Of a DNA stretch of 61,808 bases, positions 51,953-61,796 are shown in pieces (position 1 is the stretch's first letter; the number at the start of each line of letters is the position of its first letter). Origin of the DNA: Frigoribacterium sp. CFBP 13712 (lineage in GTDB: Bacteria > Actinomycetota > Actinomycetes > Actinomycetales > Microbacteriaceae); assembly GCF_014842255.1 (NCBI RefSeq), contig NZ_JACYVH010000001.1, positions 1-61,808 on the forward strand. The letters are read 5' to 3'. Below the pieces are notes generated by a model, which was given only the letters and a program-made list of their open reading frames with translations, ran no database searches and was not told the origin of the DNA. The position numbers and the translations under genes are program-made.

Positions 51953-53179
51953 CTACGACGGCAGGAGTCGGCGGACGACCGCGTCGGCCATGAGGCGGCC
52001 CTCACGGGTGAGGACGACCCGACCCTGCAGGGCGGGGCGCCCCTCGACCCAGCCGTCGGCGATGAGCCCGGCGACGGCCTGGCGACCGTCGTGGTCGAGC
52101 TCGGACACCGGCAGACCCTCGCGGATGCGGACGCCGAGGAGGACCCGCTCGACCCGACGCGTCTCGTCGTCGAGGGTCTCGCGACCGGCGCCCGGCGACT
52201 GCTCGGCCGCCATGCGCTGCTGGTAGGCGGCCGGGTGCTTGACGTTCCACCAGCGGACTCCCCCGACGTGACTGTGCGCGCCCGGGCCGACGCCCCACCA
52301 GTCGTGGCCTTGCCAATAGGCGAGATTGTGCCGCGAGCGGTGGTCGACCCCGCGCGACCAGTTGCTCACCTCGTACCAGTCGTAGCCGTCGGCCGCCAGG
52401 CGGTCGTCGGCCACCTCGTACATGTCGGCCGCTAGGTCGTCGTCGGGCGTCGCGACCTCGCCGCGGCGGATCTGGCGGGCCAGCTTCGTGCCGTCCTCGA
52501 CGATGAGCGCGTACGCCGAGAGGTGGTCGGGCTGCTGCGCGATCGCGACGTCGAGCGAGCGCTTCCAGTCGTCGAGCGTCTCGCCGGGGGTGCCGTAGAT
52601 CAGGTCGAGGCTGACGTCGAGGCCCGCATCACGCGCCCACTCGACGACCAGCGGGATGCGTTCGGGGTCGTGGGTGCGCTCTAGGGTCGCCAGCACGCTC
52701 GGCACGGCCGACTGCATGCCGAAGCTGACCCGGGTGAAGCCGGACGCCTTGAGCGCCCGCAGGTAGTCGGCGTCGACGCTGTCCGGATTCGCCTCGGTGG
52801 TCACCTCGGCGCCGTCGACGAGACCCCAGGTGTCGACGACCGCGTGCAGCATCTCGGCCAGATCGGACTGCGGCAGCATCGTCGGCGTCCCGCCGCCGAA
52901 GAAGACGGTCGACGCGGGTCGCGCCGGCAGACCCGCCTCGGCGAGGACGCGACCGCCGAGCGCGACCTCGGCGACGGCCTGCCCGGCGTAGTCGTCGCGC
53001 TTGGCGCCCCGCAGCTCGTCGCCGGTGTACGTGTTGAAGTCGCAGTAGCCGCAGCGGACACGGCAGAACGGGACGTGCAGGTAGACGCCGAAGTTGCGCT
53101 GGTCGGCCCCTGCGACGACCGACGACGGGAGACCGCCGTCGACGGGCGCGGGGTCGCCGAGCGGGAGGGTGCTCGGCAC
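51953..53179 (-). CDS. hemW: Radical SAM family heme chaperone HemW
   Basis: The 408-aa protein has the iron-sulfur motif FCRVRCGYCDF with Cys39, Cys43 and Cys46, then FFGGGTPTMLP and the C-terminal HemW domain. This family resembles coproporphyrinogen dehydrogenase HemN but delivers heme rather than oxidising a porphyrin. The N-terminal segment LPLGDPAPVDGGLP matches actinobacterial relatives. The GTG lies two bases after the DUF1990 stop, consistent with coupling. Confidence 0.94.
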   Translation of the reverse strand: MPSTLPLGDPAPVDGGLPSSVVAGADQRNFGVYLHVPFCRVRCGYCDFNTYTGDELRGAKRDDYAGQAVAEVALGGRVLAEAGLPARPASTVFFGGGTPTMLPQSDLAEMLHAVVDTWGLVDGAEVTTEANPDSVDADYLRALKASGFTRVSFGMQSAVPSVLATLERTHDPERIPLVVEWARDAGLDVSLDLIYGTPGETLDDWKRSLDVAIAQQPDHLSAYALIVEDGTKLARQIRRGEVATPDDDLAADMYEVADDRLAADGYDWYEVSNWSRGVDHRSRHNLAYWQGHDWWGVGPGAHSHVGGVRWWNVKHPAAYQQRMAAEQSPGAGRETLDDETRRVERVLLGVRIREGLPVSELDHDGRQAVAGLIADGWVEGRPALQGRVVLTREGRLMADAVVRRLLPS

Positions 53180-53181
53180 CC

Positions 53182-53937
53182 TCAGTCGTCCAGCCGACGG
53201 AGGGTCGGGTCTTCGGGAGCGGTCTCGGGCGACTCGGCCGCCGTGATCGCCGCGGCGTCGAGGTCCGTCTCGGGCTCGGGGCCGGGCTCGCTGATCGACA
53301 GCGCCCGGAGATAGCGACGCGTGTACAGGGCCTGGGTGCGCTTCATGAACGGCTCGACGAGCTTCCAGCGCAGCGACGACGGGCGCGAGAACGAGCGGAT
53401 CGAGAGCCAGACCGAGCCGTCGTCGGTCTGATCGACGATCCACGACTCCTCCCCGCTCTCGGGGTGCCCGTCGAGGGTGCCGTAGGCGAAGCCCTTGCGC
53501 TTGGGCTCGTCGATCACGTAGACCACCCGGACCGGTGCCTCCACCTTGCGCCCGTAGGCCTCGATGGTGAGCGTCGCAGTCGTCCCGGCCGTGAGCAGGG
53601 GCGTGCCGTCGGGGGCGAAGCGCGCCTCGTCGGGCGAGCGCGACCAGTGCGCCGGGTCGATCGGGGCGCCGTTCTCGTCGAAGGTGACGGGCGTGTAGCC
53701 GCCCTCCTCGAGGGGCGGGACGGCGTCGACCCGGACCTCGATGCCGCTGCGGCGCTGGATCTGCCAGGTCATCGTCGCGATCCAGGCCGCCTCGAACCGG
53801 GCATCGCCGTGACCGACGCGGGTGCGGTACTCGGCGGGCGTGAAGCCCGTCGGCGGGTACTGCATCAGGTCGGGAGCCTGCGTGGCCCCGACCTCGCCGT
53901 ACGTCGTGCGGGTCTCGGTGTACGTCGCGCGTCTCAT
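53182..53937 (-). CDS. DUF1990 family protein
   Basis: The 251-aa protein begins RRATYTETRTTYGEVGATQ and contains GFTPAEYRTRVGHGDARFEAAWIATMTWQIQRRSGIEV and PVRVVYVIDEPKRKGFAYGTLDGHPESGEESW, the hallmarks of DUF1990 proteins. Function is unknown. An acidic tail follows. It lies between lepA and hemW on the same strand with very short gaps and is probably co-transcribed with them. Confidence 0.88.
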   Translation of the reverse strand: MRRATYTETRTTYGEVGATQAPDLMQYPPTGFTPAEYRTRVGHGDARFEAAWIATMTWQIQRRSGIEVRVDAVPPLEEGGYTPVTFDENGAPIDPAHWSRSPDEARFAPDGTPLLTAGTTATLTIEAYGRKVEAPVRVVYVIDEPKRKGFAYGTLDGHPESGEESWIVDQTDDGSVWLSIRSFSRPSSLRWKLVEPFMKRTQALYTRRYLRALSISEPGPEPETDLDAAAITAAESPETAPEDPTLRRLDD

Positions 53938-53941
53938 GCGA

Positions 53942-55792
53942 CTACTTCTTGTCTTTCTTCTCGGTGTCGCCCGAGAGGGCGGCGATGAACGCCTCTTGCG
54001 GCACCTCCACGCGACCGATGGTCTTCATGCGCTTCTTGCCCTCCTTCTGCTTCTCGAGCAGCTTGCGCTTTCGAGAGATGTCGCCGCCGTAGCACTTCGC
54101 GAGGACGTCCTTCCGCATGGCGCGGATGCTCTCGCGCGCGATGATGCGCGCTCCGATGGCGGCCTGGATGGGGACCTCGAACTGCTGACGAGGGATCAGC
54201 TCGCGGAGGCGACCGGTCATGAGCACCCCGTAGGCGTACGCCTTGTCGCGGTGCACGATCGCGCTGAAGGCGTCGACCGTCTCGCCCTGCAGCAGGATGT
54301 CGACCTTGACGAGGTCCGCCTCCTGGTCGCCGATGGGCTCGTAGTCGAGGCTCGCGTAACCGGCCGTCTTCGACTTGAGGCTGTCGAAGAAGTCGAAGAC
54401 GATCTCGCCGAGCGGGATCGAGTAGCGGATCTCGACCCGGTCTTCGCCGAGGTACTCCATGCCGAGCAGATTGCCCCGGCGCTGCTGGCAGAGCTCCATG
54501 ATGACGCCGACGTAGTCTTTCGGCGCCAGGATCGCGGCCTTCACCATGGGCTCGCTGACGCTCGCGATCTTGCCCCCGGGGAACTCGCTCGGGTTCGTCA
54601 CGGTGATGGTCTTCTTGTCGTCGGTCATGACCTCGTAGACGACGCTCGGGGCCGTGGTGATGAGGTCGAGGCCGAACTCGCGCTCGAGGCGCTCGGTGAT
54701 GATCTCGAGGTGCAGCAGCCCCAGGAACCCGCAGCGGAAGCCGAAGCCGAGCGCGACGGACGTCTCGGGCTCGTAGACCAGCGCGGCGTCAGACAGCTTC
54801 AGCTTGTCGAGCGCCTCGCGGAGGTCTGGGTAGTCGCTGCCGTCGATCGGGTAGAGGCCCGAGTAGACCATCGGGAGGGGCTCGACGTAGCCGGCCAGCG
54901 CCTCCGTCGCGGGCTTCGCCGCCGTCGTGACGGTGTCGCCCACCTTCGAGAGCCGCACGTCTTTGACACCGGTGATGAGATAGCCGACCTCGCCGACCGA
55001 GAGCCCCTGGCTCGGCGTGGGCTCGGGCGACGACACCCCGATCTCGAGGATCTCGTGCGTCGACTTCGTCGACATCATCTGGACCTTCTCGCGCGGGTTC
55101 AGCGTGCCATCGATCATGCGGATGTAGGTCACGACCCCGCGGTAGCTGTCGTAGACCGAGTCGAAGATCATGGCGCGCGGCGAGGCGTCGAAGTCGCCCG
55201 TCGGCGACGGGATGCGGTCGACGACGCGGTCGAGCAGCTCTTCGACGCCCATGCCCGTCTTGCCGCTGACCCGCAGGACGTCGTCGGGGTCGCCGCCGAT
55301 CAGACCGGCCAGCTCGGCCGCGTACTTCTCGGGGTCGGCGGCGGGGAGGTCGATCTTGTTCAGGACGGGGATGATCTCGAGATCGTTCTCGAGGGCGAGG
55401 TACAGGTTCGCGAGCGTCTGCGCCTCGATACCCTGCGCCGCGTCGACGAGGAGGATCGCGCCCTCGCAGGCCGCGAGCGATCGGCTGACCTCGTAGCTGA
55501 AGTCGACGTGCCCGGGGGTGTCGATCATGTTCAGGGCGAAGGTCTCGCCGTTGCGCTCCCACGGCATGCGGACGGCCTGGCTCTTGATCGTGATGCCGCG
55601 CTCGCGCTCGATGTCCATGCGGTCGAGGTACTGGGCGCGCATCGCGCGGTCTTCGACGACGCCGGTGATGCCCAGCATGCGGTCGGCCAGCGTCGACTTG
55701 CCGTGGTCGATGTGGGCGATGATGCAGAAGTTGCGGAGCGACGCGGGCGGTGTCGACGCCGGTTGCAGTGCACGGGAGGCTAGGGGGCTCAC
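53942..55792 (-). CDS. lepA: Elongation factor 4 (LepA)
   Basis: LepA is a ribosome-dependent GTPase that acts on stalled or back-translocated complexes. The 616-aa protein has G1 AHIDHGKST, the switch I block [15 protein letters not shown]3 DTPGHVDF, G4 NKID, domains II, III and V, and the LepA-specific C-terminal domain ending in [19 protein letters not shown]. The GTG has GAGG five bases upstream. Confidence 0.97.
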   Translation of the reverse strand: MSPLASRALQPASTPPASLRNFCIIAHIDHGKSTLADRMLGITGVVEDRAMRAQYLDRMDIERERGITIKSQAVRMPWERNGETFALNMIDTPGHVDFSYEVSRSLAACEGAILLVDAAQGIEAQTLANLYLALENDLEIIPVLNKIDLPAADPEKYAAELAGLIGGDPDDVLRVSGKTGMGVEELLDRVVDRIPSPTGDFDASPRAMIFDSVYDSYRGVVTYIRMIDGTLNPREKVQMMSTKSTHEILEIGVSSPEPTPSQGLSVGEVGYLITGVKDVRLSKVGDTVTTAAKPATEALAGYVEPLPMVYSGLYPIDGSDYPDLREALDKLKLSDAALVYEPETSVALGFGFRCGFLGLLHLEIITERLEREFGLDLITTAPSVVYEVMTDDKKTITVTNPSEFPGGKIASVSEPMVKAAILAPKDYVGVIMELCQQRRGNLLGMEYLGEDRVEIRYSIPLGEIVFDFFDSLKSKTAGYASLDYEPIGDQEADLVKVDILLQGETVDAFSAIVHRDKAYAYGVLMTGRLRELIPRQQFEVPIQAAIGARIIARESIRAMRKDVLAKCYGGDISRKRKLLEKQKEGKKRMKTIGRVEVPQEAFIAALSGDTEKKDKK

Positions 55793-55858
55793 ACGATCCT
55801 CAGGGGGTGTTGGGCGGGGGGCGCGTCGATTCTCCCACGCCGGGGCGGGAAACCGGGT

Positions 55859-57004
55859 CTAGGCGGTCGGCGCCGGGAGCTTCGACAGGCCGCGGGTGAG
55901 CACCTCGGGCTCCGTCGCGAGGCAGACGCGGATCCAGCCCTCGCCGCTCCGGCCGAAGGCGCTGCCCGGTGCGACGGCCACGCGCTCGGTCAGCAGCAGC
56001 CGCTCGGCCCACGAGGCCACGTCCCCGCCGGAGGCGTGCGACATGTCGATCCACAGGTAGAAGGCGCCGGTCGGCTCGAGGTAGCGGATGCCCCGCTCGT
56101 CGAGCAGGGAGGTCGCGAGCTCGAGGTTCTGGCGGTAGTGGTCGCGGGCGTCGGCGACCGGCTGATGATCGCCCACGACGGCGGCGAGGGCCGCGTGCTG
56201 GTCGGGTTCGGCGACGCAGCTGATCTGCGCCTCCTGCACGGTCCGCATCGTGTCGGCCAGCCCCTTCGGGGTCACGAGGTAGCCGACCCGGACACCGGTC
56301 ATGGCGTACGTCTTGCTCAGCGAGAAGACGCTGAAGACGCGGTCGTCGTGATCGAGCGAGGCGAGGCTGACGTGCTTCGACCCGTAGGTGAAGTACTCGT
56401 AGACCTCGTCGCTGATCACCCAGAGGTCGTGCCGACGGGCGAAGTCGAGGAGGCGCACCAGGGTCTCTTCCGAGTACACGACGCCGAGCGGATTGGAGGG
56501 CGAGTTGACCACGATCGCGCGCGTCCGGTCGCCGACCAGCCGGTCGAGCTCGTCGTTGTCGGGCACGAAGTCGGCGGCGGGGGCGAGCGTGTAGGGCACC
56601 GGGACCGCGTCGAGCATGTGGGCGTTCATCGTGAAGGTCGTGTAACCCGGGTCGGGCACGAGCACCTCGTCGCCGGCGGCGAGCAGCAGCCCCATGGTCT
56701 GGTGCAGCGCCTGCGTGCCGCCGATCGTCACCCAGACCTGCTCGACGTCGACGTGGATGTCGTTCTCGCGGGCGAGCTTCGCGACCAGCGCCTCGCGCAG
56801 CGGCGCGATGCCGCCGTTCGGCGTGTAGTTCGTGCGGTCTTCTGACCACGCCCGGCGGGCGGCGTCGCCGATGTGCCGGGCGACCGGCACGTCGGGCTCG
56901 CCGATCACGAGCATGTCGACGTCGTCGAGCTGCGCGGCGATCTCGAAGACGCGACGGATGCCGGAGGCGGGGACGGAGGTCATGTGCGGGGCGAGCTGCG
57001 GCAT
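55859..57004 (-). CDS. Class I/II pyridoxal-phosphate aminotransferase
   Basis: The 381-aa protein has a fold-type I aminotransferase pattern: [24 protein letters not shown] with the conserved Asn, [10 protein letters not shown], the PLP lysine Lys231 in [15 protein letters not shown] and a C-terminal RVCLA with the substrate-binding Arg. Substrate is not clear; aspartate or aromatic types are similar. TACCGT lies six bases before the ATG, so the transcript is probably leaderless. Confidence 0.88.
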   Translation of the reverse strand: MPQLAPHMTSVPASGIRRVFEIAAQLDDVDMLVIGEPDVPVARHIGDAARRAWSEDRTNYTPNGGIAPLREALVAKLARENDIHVDVEQVWVTIGGTQALHQTMGLLLAAGDEVLVPDPGYTTFTMNAHMLDAVPVPYTLAPAADFVPDNDELDRLVGDRTRAIVVNSPSNPLGVVYSEETLVRLLDFARRHDLWVISDEVYEYFTYGSKHVSLASLDHDDRVFSVFSLSKTYAMTGVRVGYLVTPKGLADTMRTVQEAQISCVAEPDQHAALAAVVGDHQPVADARDHYRQNLELATSLLDERGIRYLEPTGAFYLWIDMSHASGGDVASWAERLLLTERVAVAPGSAFGRSGEGWIRVCLATEPEVLTRGLSKLPAPTA

Positions 57005-57016
57005 GATGGCACGGTA
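57005..57016 (-). promoter_or_regulatory. Leaderless promoter of the aminotransferase gene
   Basis: TACCGT-GCCATC-ATG on the minus strand. It lies back to back with the rpsT promoter. Confidence 0.65.
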
Positions 57017-57053
57017 CTACGCACGACACGGCGCGCCGCCCGACGGCTGTTCG

Positions 57054-57082
57054 TTGAGACTCGGGCCGCCTGCTGGTAACGT
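57054..57082 (+). promoter_or_regulatory. Promoter of rpsT
   Basis: TTGAGA, 17 nt, TAACGT: the best sigma-70-type -35/-10 pair in the window. Transcription would start near 57089, about 160 nt before the rpsT start. Confidence 0.75.
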
Positions 57083-57143
57083 TGCCTGTTGGCTTACGCG
57101 TTACGTCTGCACGGGCGGAACGCGATCGCAGCCGAGAGCCGCT

Positions 57144-57194
57144 CCGGTGGCCATCACCGGCGGCAGCACCGGGTCGATCGACGAGAGTCGATCG
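57144..57194 (+). promoter_or_regulatory. Structured 5' leader of rpsT
   Basis: Two hairpins lie in the long leader: CCGGTG-GCCAT-CACCGG (57144-57160) and CGATCGAC-GAGA-GTCGATCG (57175-57194). Ribosomal-protein leaders often bind their own product; whether S20 binds this one is not shown. Confidence 0.5.
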
Positions 57195-57248
57195 GTCGCT
57201 CGGCTGGCGCACATCCGTCCGAGACACAGAATCCAGAAAGTAGTTCAC

Positions 57249-57509
57249 GTGGCAAACATCAAGTCGCAGATCAAGCGCATCGGCACCAACAAGAAGGCCC
57301 AGGACCGCAACCGCGCGGTCAAGAGCGAGCTCAAGACCGCCGTCCGCGCGACGCGCGAGGCGATCACCGCCGGCGACAAGGACAAGGCCACCTCGGCCCT
57401 CCTCGTCGCGTCGAAGAAGCTCGACAAGGCCGCCAGCAAGGGTGTCATCCACCAGAACCAGGCCGCGAACCGCAAGTCGTCGATCGCGAAGCAGGTCGGC
57501 GCTCTCTGA
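57249..57509 (+). CDS. rpsT: 30S ribosomal protein S20
   Basis: The 86-aa, lysine-rich helical protein has [21 protein letters not shown] at the start and [21 protein letters not shown] near the end, typical of S20. It binds the 5' domain of 16S rRNA. The GTG start has a weak AGAAAG upstream. A perfect palindromic terminator follows. Confidence 0.97.
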   Translation: MANIKSQIKRIGTNKKAQDRNRAVKSELKTAVRATREAITAGDKDKATSALLVASKKLDKAASKGVIHQNQAANRKSSIAKQVGAL

Positions 57510-57523
57510 GTCGCTCCCCCCGT

Positions 57524-57559
57524 ACGAAGGCCCCGTCTCGATCGAGACGGGGCCTTCGT
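57524..57559. terminator. Perfect palindromic terminator after rpsT
   Basis: Two 18-bp arms starting ACGAAGGCCCCGTCTCGA meet without a loop, so the hairpin closes on a few unpaired bases. It faces both rpsT and the convergent holA gene. Confidence 0.85.
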
Positions 57560-57609
57560 CGTTCTCGGGGGCCGCACCGCCGCCGAGGCGGGGCCACAGG
57601 GGCGGGGCC

Positions 57610-57649
57610 GGGTCAGCGGGGCCGGGTCAGCGGGGGCGGGTCAGCGGGG
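57610..57649. repeat. Three 14-bp repeats covering the holA stop codon
   Basis: GGGTCAGCGGGG occurs at 57610, 57624 and 57638. The holA stop codon lies in the last copy, so the gene end has been duplicated in tandem downstream. Confidence 0.85.
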
Positions 57650-58675
57650 GCGGTCGCCTCGCATCGAGATGACCGTGACCATGCGCTCCAGCGCGTAGAC
57701 GGCGTCGCGTTCGGCGCCCTTGACGGCCGCATCGGTCTCGGCGACGACCTCGATGCAGCGCCCGAGGCCGTCCTCGCTCCAGCCCCGCACCTCCCGCTGG
57801 GCCCGCTCGACCTGCCACGGCGCCATGCCGAGTCGCGACGCGAGCTGACCCGACGGGCCGTAGGCCCCGTGCACCTTGGCCATGCCGCGGATCTTCATCG
57901 CGAAGGCCGCGACGACGGGCACCGGGTCGGCGCCCGATGCGAGCGCGTGGCGCAGCAGCACGAGCGCCTCGCCCTGCCTCCCGGCGACGGCCATGTCGGC
58001 GACCTTGAACGAGTTCGTCTCGACGCGCCCCTCGTAGTACTTCTCGACCGTGGCCTCGGTGATCTCCTCCGCCGCGTCCGAGATGAGCTGCTGGCAGGCG
58101 CTGGCCAGCTCGGCGAGATCGTCGGAGAACGCCGTGACGAGCGCACGCAGCGCCCCCGAGGTGACGCGTCGACGTTCGGCCGCGAACTCGGCGGCGGCGA
58201 AGTCGAGCTTCTCGGTGTCCTTCTTCAGCTCGGCGCAGACGACCTCGAGCCCTTGGCCGGTGCCGCCGCGGATCGTGTCGAGCAGCTTCTTGCCGCGCAC
58301 TCCCCCGCCGTGCCGCAGCACGAGGTAGGTGTCGTCGGCCGGCGATTCGAGGTACCGCAGGGTCTCGGTGAGGAACGCGTCGGTGCACTTCTCGACGTTG
58401 GCCACACGGATGAGACGAGGCTCGGCGAACAGCGACGGGCTCGCGAGGGTGATCAGCTCGCCCGGCTGGTAGTGATCGGCCTCGAGGTCGTTGACCTCGA
58501 GACTGGGGTCTTCGGCGGTGAGCTGATCGCGCAGCTGCCGCACGGCGCGGTCGGCCAGGAACTGCTCGGGCCCGCTGACGAGGATCACGGCGGCGGGCCG
58601 GATTCTGTCCCATCCGACCTGATCGATGGCGACACCGGTCTTCTTCGCCGGCTTGGCACTCGCTCGCGCGGCCAC
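57641..58675 (-). CDS. holA: DNA polymerase III subunit delta
   Basis: HolA is the clamp-loader subunit that opens the beta clamp. The 344-aa protein has the degenerate ATPase start VILVSGPEQFLADRAVRQLRDQL and the conserved GLEVVCAELKKDTEKL, LISDAAEEITEATVEKYYEGR and AGRQGEALVLLRHAL segments. GGAGGA precedes the GTG. Its 5' end overlaps the tail of the comEC reading frame by about 91 bp in another frame. Confidence 0.95.
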   Translation of the reverse strand: MAARASAKPAKKTGVAIDQVGWDRIRPAAVILVSGPEQFLADRAVRQLRDQLTAEDPSLEVNDLEADHYQPGELITLASPSLFAEPRLIRVANVEKCTDAFLTETLRYLESPADDTYLVLRHGGGVRGKKLLDTIRGGTGQGLEVVCAELKKDTEKLDFAAAEFAAERRRVTSGALRALVTAFSDDLAELASACQQLISDAAEEITEATVEKYYEGRVETNSFKVADMAVAGRQGEALVLLRHALASGADPVPVVAAFAMKIRGMAKVHGAYGPSGQLASRLGMAPWQVERAQREVRGWSEDGLGRCIEVVAETDAAVKGAERDAVYALERMVTVISMRGDRPR

Positions 58676-61077
58676 GGTCCTCCTCCGGCGACCGGATGCG
58701 GAACGGACGCCGCGACCAGCGTAGACGAGGCCTCCGACGAGGAGGCGCGCTCACGCCACAGACGGAGCCCGCCGTCGTCGACCACCACCGCCGTCGAGCC
58801 GTCCAGGTCGGATCGGGCCACGGCGGACGCGGTCTCGTCGAGCACGGCGAGCAGCGAGTCGGTCGGATGCCCGTAGGTGTTGTCGGCCCCCACCCCGACG
58901 AGCGCCACGGACGCGCCGAGCGACCGGTAGAGAGCGGGGTCCTGATCGGCCGAACCGTGATGGGCCACCTTCACGACGTCGACCCGCCCGGGCGGCCCAC
59001 CGGTCGCGGACAACCGACGTTGAGCCTCCGCCCCGAGATCGCCGAGGGCCACGAGATCGAGGCACCCCGCTCGGCAGTGAGTCGTCGGACGAAAGCGCAT
59101 GACGAGACTCGCGTCGTTGCCCGGCGGCGGCGAGGCACCCTCGAGGGGCGGCCACAGCACCTCCCAGCTCGACTCGCCCAGCACGCCCGAGGTGCCCGCC
59201 CGGGTGTCGACGACCTCGACCCCGGCGGCGACGAGCCGCTCGACGACGCGCTCGTCGGCGCTCCGCCCGGTCGGGCCGACGAGCGCGGCGTCGACGCGGC
59301 GCTCGACGGCCGCGACGGCCCCCACGTGATCGGTGTCGAAATGGGTGAGCACGAGCAGGTCGACGCGGTCGACACCGAACAGGTCGAGGCAGCGGTCGAG
59401 GGCCGCCTCGTCGTCGCCCGTGTCGATCAGTGCGACGCTCGCCGCACTGCGGACGAGCACGGCGTCCCCCTGCCCGACGTCGCACTGCGCGACGGTCCAG
59501 TCGTCGGGGATGCTGCCGCGGGAGCCGATCCCCGATCCCAGCACCGCGCCTCCGGCGATCACCACGACGCCGACCAGCCCCGCGGCGGCGACCCGGCGCG
59601 CCCTGCTCCGCCGCCCCGCGAGCACGAGCACGACGACGAGCCCGGTCAGGGTCGCGAGCAGCCCGACGGCCACGACCCCCTGCCCCCACTCCACCCGGGC
59701 CGCCGGCCAGTCGGCGACGGAGCGGGCGACCGCCGCGACCCACGAGGCCGGAGCCCAGGCCACCCCGGCCACGAGACCGGCCGCCCCCGGCGCCCACCCC
59801 GCCAGCACGCAGACCAGCAGCCCGAGGACGGTCGCCACCGGAGCGGCGGGCTCGGCGAGCACGTTGGCCGCCACGCCGTGCAGAGGCAGCCCGGGGTCGA
59901 GGAGGAGCAGCACCGGGCCGCAGGCGAGCTGAGCCGCGATCGGCACGGCCAGCACGAGGGCGAGCGGTTCGGGCATCACCCGGGCGAGCAGACGGGCCAG
60001 CGGCGCCGCGAGCACGACCAGACCCGCCGTCGCGAGCACCGACAGCGCGAACCCGATGTCGCGGGAGATCCACGGGTCGGCCATCAGCATGCCCGTCACC
60101 GCGACGGCGACGACCGGAAGCCCCGAGACGGGCCTCGACCCGGCCAGGTGCCCGAGCACGACGAGGGCCATCACCGTGGCCCGGACGATGCTCGCATCGG
60201 GGGTCACCAGCACGAGGAACGCGAGCAGCACGACGGACGCCGCGACGACCCGCACCGCCCGAGGCACCCCGAGCGCGCCGCCGACCAGCATGGTCAGCGC
60301 CACGAGCACCGCGCAGTTCGAGCCCGACACCGCCGTGAGGTGCGAGAGCGACGACGTGCGCATCGCGTCTCGCAGGTCGTCGGGCACGGCCGAGGTGTCG
60401 CCGATCGTCAGGCCGGGCAGCAGTGCACCGCCGTCGCCCGGCAGATCCGCTGCGACGGCTCGGAAGGAGGCGCGCATCGCCTCCGCCCGCCCGGCCGCTC
60501 CCGAGGCGGGCGCCCCGGGTCGCAGCTCGCCCCGCGCCGCGACCACGAACGCGGCGTCGCCACCCGGCTCGACGGGCAGCACCGTCGCCCGGAGCGCGAC
60601 GCGCTGCCCCACCTCGACGGCGCCGGAGACCCGAGGCGCCAGCACCAGCATCGAGACGCGCCCCTGCCACATCCGCTCGCCGCTCGTCACCGACCGGACG
60701 TCGAGGGACGCGACCTGCGACGCCGCCGTCAGTCGCTCGGACGCCGTGGCGTCGAGCTCGACCGTGTGCCCGACGAGGGCGGTGAGCTCGGGCGGGTACC
60801 GGACGTCGTGACGGACGGCGGCGCCGGCGAGCAGGAGGCCGGCCAGGCCGACGCTCACGGCCACGGCGGTCGCGGCACCCACCGCCCGCGAGGAGGACGA
60901 CCGCCCGCCGCGCGACCACGTGCGGGCCGCGACGAGCGCCGCGAGCGAGACGGCCCCCGCCACCGCGGCCGCGAGACCGAGCCGGTCGGGGCTCGGCAGC
61001 AGGACGACCAGCGCGATCCACCCGACGGCGGCGGGCAGCGCCCAGCGTACGTCGAGCACGGGCCGCTCGTCGATCAC
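58585..61077 (-). CDS. comEC: ComEC/Rec2-family DNA uptake channel protein
   Basis: The 830-aa protein has N-terminal membrane helices, the Competence domain in the middle (DLRDAMRTSSLSHLTAVSGSNCAVLVAL and following helices), and a metallo-beta-lactamase-like domain with LTHFDTDHVGAV and VKVAHHGS. Such proteins carry single-stranded DNA across the membrane in transformation. The last 35 residues after RLWRE have no family character and overlap holA; the natural end may have been near 58745, where a GGAGGCGCG core lies. The GTG overlaps the comEA stop (GTGA). Confidence 0.92.
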   Translation of the reverse strand: MIDERPVLDVRWALPAAVGWIALVVLLPSPDRLGLAAAVAGAVSLAALVAARTWSRGGRSSSSRAVGAATAVAVSVGLAGLLLAGAAVRHDVRYPPELTALVGHTVELDATASERLTAASQVASLDVRSVTSGERMWQGRVSMLVLAPRVSGAVEVGQRVALRATVLPVEPGGDAAFVVAARGELRPGAPASGAAGRAEAMRASFRAVAADLPGDGGALLPGLTIGDTSAVPDDLRDAMRTSSLSHLTAVSGSNCAVLVALTMLVGGALGVPRAVRVVAASVVLLAFLVLVTPDASIVRATVMALVVLGHLAGSRPVSGLPVVAVAVTGMLMADPWISRDIGFALSVLATAGLVVLAAPLARLLARVMPEPLALVLAVPIAAQLACGPVLLLLDPGLPLHGVAANVLAEPAAPVATVLGLLVCVLAGWAPGAAGLVAGVAWAPASWVAAVARSVADWPAARVEWGQGVVAVGLLATLTGLVVVLVLAGRRSRARRVAAAGLVGVVVIAGGAVLGSGIGSRGSIPDDWTVAQCDVGQGDAVLVRSAASVALIDTGDDEAALDRCLDLFGVDRVDLLVLTHFDTDHVGAVAAVERRVDAALVGPTGRSADERVVERLVAAGVEVVDTRAGTSGVLGESSWEVLWPPLEGASPPPGNDASLVMRFRPTTHCRAGCLDLVALGDLGAEAQRRLSATGGPPGRVDVVKVAHHGSADQDPALYRSLGASVALVGVGADNTYGHPTDSLLAVLDETASAVARSDLDGSTAVVVDDGGLRLWRERASSSEASSTLVAASVPHPVAGGGPWPRERVPSRRRRPVSPSIRSDGTESGPPP

Positions 61078-61784
61078 ACCGTCACCTGCGGACGCAGCTT
61101 CTCGAGGGTCTTCTCGCCGATGCCGGGGACGCCGAGCAGATCGTCGACGGAACGGAAGGCGCCGTTCTGCTCCCGCCAGTCGAGGATCGCCGCGGCCGTC
61201 GCCGGGCCCACCCCGGGCAGGGTCTGCAGCGCGGCGTCGTCGGCGAGGTTGAGGTCGACGGCCGCGGCACCACCGGCACCCGCCCCGCCGACACCCGCTC
61301 CGCCCGCGGCCCCGCCGGCACCCGCCGCTCCCCCGCCGCCGTCCCCCACGGCCGCCGCGGGCTCCCCCACGGCCGGCACCCGCAGCTGCTCGCCGTCGAC
61401 GAGCGGTCGCGCCAGGTTGACCCCCGCCTGGTCGGCGCCGTCGGCGAACCCGCCGGCGGCGGCCACGACGTCGACGACCCTCGCCCCCGCCGCCAGCTCG
61501 TAGAGACCGGGCGAGACGACGGCGCCGTGCACGTGCACGAACAGCGCGCCGTCCGCGTCGCCGGCCGACGCCCCCGCCCCGCCGGGCGCACCCGGGTCGG
61601 ACGACGCACCGGTCGACGGAGGCGAGGTGATCGTGGTCGTCCCCGCGCCTCCTGCGGTCGAGAGGGCCGACACCACGACGGTCACGACCAGCGCGGCGAG
61701 CACGAGCACGACCGCCGCCCCGACCCCCGTCCGCCAGCGCGGCCCCCGCGACGGGTCGGGTGCGGTGCTGAACGAGACGGTCAT
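61074..61784 (-). CDS. comEA: ComEA-family DNA-binding protein
   Basis: The 236-aa protein has one membrane helix (about residues 20-44), a linker, an SLBB domain (LFVHVHGAVVSPGLYELAAGARVVDVVAAAGG), a Gly/Ala-rich linker of about 35 residues and two C-terminal helix-hairpin-helix motifs (LQTLPGVGPATAAAIL, LLGVPGIGEKTLEKLRP). It would bind incoming DNA outside the membrane for ComEC. TAGCCT lies six bases before the ATG. Whether this organism is transformable cannot be judged from this window. Confidence 0.94.
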   Translation of the reverse strand: MTVSFSTAPDPSRGPRWRTGVGAAVVLVLAALVVTVVVSALSTAGGAGTTTITSPPSTGASSDPGAPGGAGASAGDADGALFVHVHGAVVSPGLYELAAGARVVDVVAAAGGFADGADQAGVNLARPLVDGEQLRVPAVGEPAAAVGDGGGGAAGAGGAAGGAGVGGAGAGGAAAVDLNLADDAALQTLPGVGPATAAAILDWREQNGAFRSVDDLLGVPGIGEKTLEKLRPQVTV

Positions 61785-61796
61785 GGCGGCAGGCTA
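61785..61796 (-). promoter_or_regulatory. Leaderless promoter of comEA-comEC
   Basis: TAGCCT-GCCGCC-ATG on the minus strand; the same -10 hexamer as at the leuA leader peptide. Confidence 0.65.

Noticed and set aside
51957-51973. GGCAGGAGTCGGCGG near the hemW stop, similar to the right framing motif
   Set aside because: It lies in coding sequence, lacks the TTGCC core and has no partner at the fixed distance.
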